In this document: positions 61,567-64,000 of the stretch, piece after piece
Layout: every line of letters starts with the position of its first letter
Position numbering within the stretch: the stretch's first letter is position 1
Assembly (NCBI GenBank): GCA_017431035.1
Contig: JAFRLW010000028.1
Span: forward strand, 135,823-199,822
DNA from: Clostridia bacterium
GTDB lineage: Bacteria > Bacillota > Clostridia > Oscillospirales > Acutalibacteraceae
DNA: 64,000 nt
Reading direction: 5' to 3'
The notes under the pieces: model-generated
What the model saw: the letters and a program-made list of their open reading frames with translations, nothing else
The model's database searches: none
What the model was told of the DNA's origin: nothing
Position numbers and translations under genes: made by a program

Positions 61567-61770
61567 TCAAATTCGCCTTGTCGAAGCCCATTCCACAAAC
61601 TTAGCTGTCATCACTTTGAGATTCTTTCCGCATTTTACAAGCGGAAAATCTTTACGGCGCATAATCTGTCTCGCTACCGGAATAGAACAACCCATAAGAG
61701 CGGCAACTTCTTTCGTGCCTATAAACTTCATAAGGTTTATTTCTTTTGGTGTTAATGCTAATTCACTCAT
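61567..61770 (-). CDS. xis: Excisionase-like small HTH protein
   Basis: A 67-residue protein with a winged-helix/MerR-type N-terminus: FIGTKEVAALMGCSIPVARQIMRRKDFPLVKCGKNLKV, the form of Tn916-type excisionases and of helix-turn-helix domain 17 proteins. It directly precedes the integrase. The ATG at 61770 is chosen since GGAGGTGGCAAG lies before it; a longer frame to 61890 would overlap the ParB-like gene. Xis would bend DNA and favour excision. Confidence 0.85.
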   Translation of the reverse strand: MSELALTPKEINLMKFIGTKEVAALMGCSIPVARQIMRRKDFPLVKCGKNLKVMTAKFVEWASTRRI

Positions 61771-61783
61771 TCTTGCCACCTCC

Positions 61784-62746
61784 TTATCTCGCACCGTCAT
61801 CTCGCATACGACACTCACGCTGGTAGTTTTCTTTTGCAAGACGAATAAGCAGTTCTTCCATATCTTTCGGCGTTGAACCTCTCGGTGCATACTGCCGTAT
61901 ACTGTCGACCGGAATCTTCAGTTTTTCAACCTGATTGGGTTTTAGCTCGGACATAATTTCGTTGATAGAATCATAGTCAAGACTGCCTTCGGCGGCGAGT
62001 TGCCTCATCCGCCTTGCCTGTGCATGGGACGGGAAGATTTCGGTTTCGTCAATTCTGTCAACTATATCCCGCTGTCGTTCTTCGTCAAGGAAAGAAATCT
62101 CCACCGCCGGAGACACTTTCATTTTGCCTGTGTCAACATACTCTTGGAGTTCGGGTGTTAGATAGGTTAGCCGTATAAACCGCTGAACGGTCGCGCGGCT
62201 ATCACCGCTGTCTTGCGCTATTCTTTCGTCAGAACGCAACTTCGTCTCAACTTGAGACGAAGTACCTTGATGTTTTATGGCTTCAAGTTTCATCCGATAT
62301 GCCTTACCTCTTTCAACAGGCGATACACTCTCTCGCTGACAGTTTGAATCAACCATTAAAACGGTTGCCTCGTCACGGTCGATGAAATAAACAACCGCCG
62401 GTACTTCTTTGATTTCAAGAAGCTCGGCGGCGTGTACTCTGCGGTGACCGGATATTATTTCGTATTCGTCTGGTGTGTCCTCAAGCGGTCTTACGATTAT
62501 GCGGTTTAATAGCCCTTTCTCTTGAATACTGATTTTAAGTTCCCCCATTGATTCGTCATCTACCACCTTGTAAGGATGACCTTCAAACGGATGAAGTTTC
62601 TCAAGTTTAATATTTGCCAGTTTCGGTTTTTGTCTCTTTTCAGCCGGTTCCTTTGCCATTGCTATATCAAGAAAATCGTTTATTTCCTCCGGTGTTGATT
62701 TTTTGTTTACCGTCTTTACGATAGATTGTTTTGTTTCTTTTTTCAT
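61784..62746 (-). CDS. ParB/Spo0J-family nuclease-like partition protein
   Basis: A 320-residue protein with a ParB N-terminal domain: IKLEKLHPFEGHPYKV, then IVRPLEDTPDEYEIISGHRRVHAAELL (ParB box GHRR near residue 98), and a KorB-like helix-turn-helix (RIAQDSGDSRATVQRFIRLTYLTPEL near 180). No ParA partner is seen in the window. In mobile elements such solo ParB-like proteins act in maintenance or regulation. It ends five bases from the relaxase gene upstream in the same transcript. Confidence 0.92.
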   Translation of the reverse strand: MKKETKQSIVKTVNKKSTPEEINDFLDIAMAKEPAEKRQKPKLANIKLEKLHPFEGHPYKVVDDESMGELKISIQEKGLLNRIIVRPLEDTPDEYEIISGHRRVHAAELLEIKEVPAVVYFIDRDEATVLMVDSNCQRESVSPVERGKAYRMKLEAIKHQGTSSQVETKLRSDERIAQDSGDSRATVQRFIRLTYLTPELQEYVDTGKMKVSPAVEISFLDEERQRDIVDRIDETEIFPSHAQARRMRQLAAEGSLDYDSINEIMSELKPNQVEKLKIPVDSIRQYAPRGSTPKDMEELLIRLAKENYQRECRMRDDGAR

Positions 62747-62750
62747 ATAA

Positions 62751-64000
62751 TTATCTACTCCAATCTCTATTTTTTATTTTTTGTTTTGCTTGTATCTCAA
62801 GCGATTGTTCCTGCTTTACGAGTTCTAACAAATGCGGCGATTTGTTCCAAATCTTTTCCGCTTGTTTGAGTCTCTTTCGCAGGGGTGTAATTTGTTTTGT
62901 TAACTCTTTGCGTTGTTCCTTATAAAAATGAATGTCGTCAGGCGTTTTTGCCCGACGACGCTTGTTGTCATATTTATAACGCTGGTGCTCTAATTCGGAA
63001 ATTTGTGCTTTTGTGCTTTCAATGTCATTGTATAGGTCTTCAAGAGTTTCAATATTGTTGTTTCGCATAAAGTGATAGTCGCTTATATATTGCTTTAGGT
63101 CTTTTACTTCATGCCTTAAATCTACGGAAAGTAAGAATACTTCTCTCATTTCGTGTAACAGTTCAAAGGTGCGTATAATAACGAGGAATAATAGTGCAAT
63201 ATAAATCTTTCCGATATCGTGGCTGTGCTCGATTGTAAACTCCAGTTCTTCGATTTCGTATAGAAGCGGAAATGCTTTCGGCTTGTAAGGCGGATACCTG
63301 CGTTTGAAATATTCAAAGTCGGGGTCATTATAGTTTTCATTTAGCCGCTTATTAAGGTATTCTCTTGTAAATCCGAGAGTATCCATACGCACAGGTCTTT
63401 GCCAACCGATTGCCATAATAGTAAGATGCTTTCTATCGTTATTTATTGTGTAACCGATAGATTTGAGATATCTATACACATCATCGGCACAGTCACAAAA
63501 CTGTAAAGCATACTCAACATCTTCTTTAATCATATCTCGGTGAGTCATTTGTCCGTTACGCTGAACCCAGTATTCTTTCTTTTTGCCTTTGCTGTAAAAG
63601 TTGCTGTTTTCTAAAACCGACTTACCGTATTCACGGCAGACTTCATCAGATACCTTACGGAGTTCTATATGGTCGCCGATTTTGTTATTGAACTTTTGTC
63701 CGTCTTTGAATGAGCAGGGATTTAGAATGAGATGGCAATGAGTTGACTCTGTGTTCAGATGAACGGTGACGAGAACTTGATACTCATCTCCCCACATTCT
63801 TCGCGCGGTTTCTTTACCGATTTCAAACGCTTCCTCGGGTGTAACTTCGCCGGGCTTAAAGCTCTGTATGCCGTGATAAGCGACTACCTTACCTTTCATA
63901 CCGAATCGCCTTTGAACCGAAACCATTTCGGCATAGGCGTTTTGTTTTGAACAGTTGATACCCGCAACGAACATCTGCTTATCTGTTTTGTCATCATTCT
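62751..64000 (-). CDS. MobP-type relaxase, N-terminus beyond the window
   Basis: At least 416 residues; the frame stays open to the window edge, and the usual first ~30 residues are missing. Relaxase features are FVAGINCSKQNAYAEM, YHGIQSFKPGEVTPEEAFEIG and the metal-binding His pair in TESTHCHLILNP. The C-terminal ~170 residues are coiled-coil-like and Lys-rich. The relaxase nicks oriT and leads DNA transfer, which makes the element mobilizable. The first in-frame ATG within the window is at 63974, but residues before it (DDKTDKQ) also match the family. Confidence 0.92.
   Translation of the reverse strand, partial: NDDKTDKQMFVAGINCSKQNAYAEMVSVQRRFGMKGKVVAYHGIQSFKPGEVTPEEAFEIGKETARRMWGDEYQVLVTVHLNTESTHCHLILNPCSFKDGQKFNNKIGDHIELRKVSDEVCREYGKSVLENSNFYSKGKKKEYWVQRNGQMTHRDMIKEDVEYALQFCDCADDVYRYLKSIGYTINNDRKHLTIMAIGWQRPVRMDTLGFTREYLNKRLNENYNDPDFEYFKRRYPPYKPKAFPLLYEIEELEFTIEHSHDIGKIYIALLFLVIIRTFELLHEMREVFLLSVDLRHEVKDLKQYISDYHFMRNNNIETLEDLYNDIESTKAQISELEHQRYKYDNKRRRAKTPDDIHFYKEQRKELTKQITPLRKRLKQAEKIWNKSPHLLELVKQEQSLEIQAKQKIKNRDWSR

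Overview
The window looks like a chromosome segment of an uncultured, gut-type Clostridia member (Bacillota, probably Oscillospirales or a relative). This rests on Bacillota-style Shine-Dalgarno sites and TTG/GTG starts, a dockerin protein, a phage LC3-type holin, a DUF624 (YesL) protein in a CUT1 sugar locus, a rubredoxin-fused metallo-beta-lactamase and an acyl-ACP thioesterase. No ribosomal marker is present, so the taxonomy is an inference.

Layout. 1-8.9 kb (+): a sucrose/fructan locus with the end of a sugar-binding protein, two CUT1 permeases, a DUF624 protein, a GH32 fructosidase, the transporter ATPase, fructokinase and amylosucrase. 8.9-11.2 kb: an AT-rich restriction-modification cassette with two small regulators. 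11.5-19 kb (mostly -): tRNA-Ala, comM, a heterodimeric ABC exporter, a YbaK-type deacylase and an SGNH hydrolase. 19-21.9 kb: a decayed island between 86-bp direct repeats (TetR remnant, frameshifted SRA-HNH endonuclease, SANT-like protein), then tRNA-Tyr and tRNA-Thr. 22-26.9 kb: a lipoprotein, a secreted pseudo-amylase/dockerin/tyrosine-phosphatase protein and glyA. 26.9-31 kb (-): an orphan phage-like cassette (baseplate/collagen protein, second tyrosine phosphatase, GH25 lysozyme, holin, small membrane protein). 31-33.1 kb: acyl-ACP thioesterase and CPA2 antiporter. 33.2-33.8 kb: tRNA-Leu followed by two structured elements that each end in a copy of the tRNA 3' end. 33.8-40 kb: HPr-kinase-like ATPase, then a TetR/sugar symporter/GH36/glycosyltransferase-like operon. 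40.3-45.9 kb (-): sugar isomerase operon with a ROK-kinase/phosphomannose-isomerase fusion. 46-47.5 kb: exported EEP hydrolase and a 53-residue EF-hand-like protein. 47.6-55.6 kb (+): an unusual five-gene operon (GAF-ABC ATPase, giant FtsX permease, STAS protein, STAS-acyl-CoA-ligase fusion, acyltransferase 3). 55.6-59.9 kb (-): two membrane proteins, MBL-rubredoxin and a MATE transporter. 60-64 kb (-): the end of an integrative mobilizable element (tRNA-3'-end-like att site, integrase, excisionase, ParB-like protein, relaxase cut by the window edge).

What stands out: (1) tRNA-tail elements behind tRNA-Leu, and in weaker form behind tRNA-Tyr, whose ends match the neighbouring tRNA 3' end; (2) a tyrosine-phosphatase domain shared between a secreted dockerin protein with an apparently dead amylase domain and a phage-like tail/lysis cassette 3 kb away; (3) the STAS/acyl-CoA-ligase/GAF-ABC/FtsX operon, which joins bacterial switch domains to envelope-lipid-type enzymes; (4) the broken SRA-HNH restriction gene between long direct repeats. 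All functional calls come from reading motifs and gene context; no database search was run.
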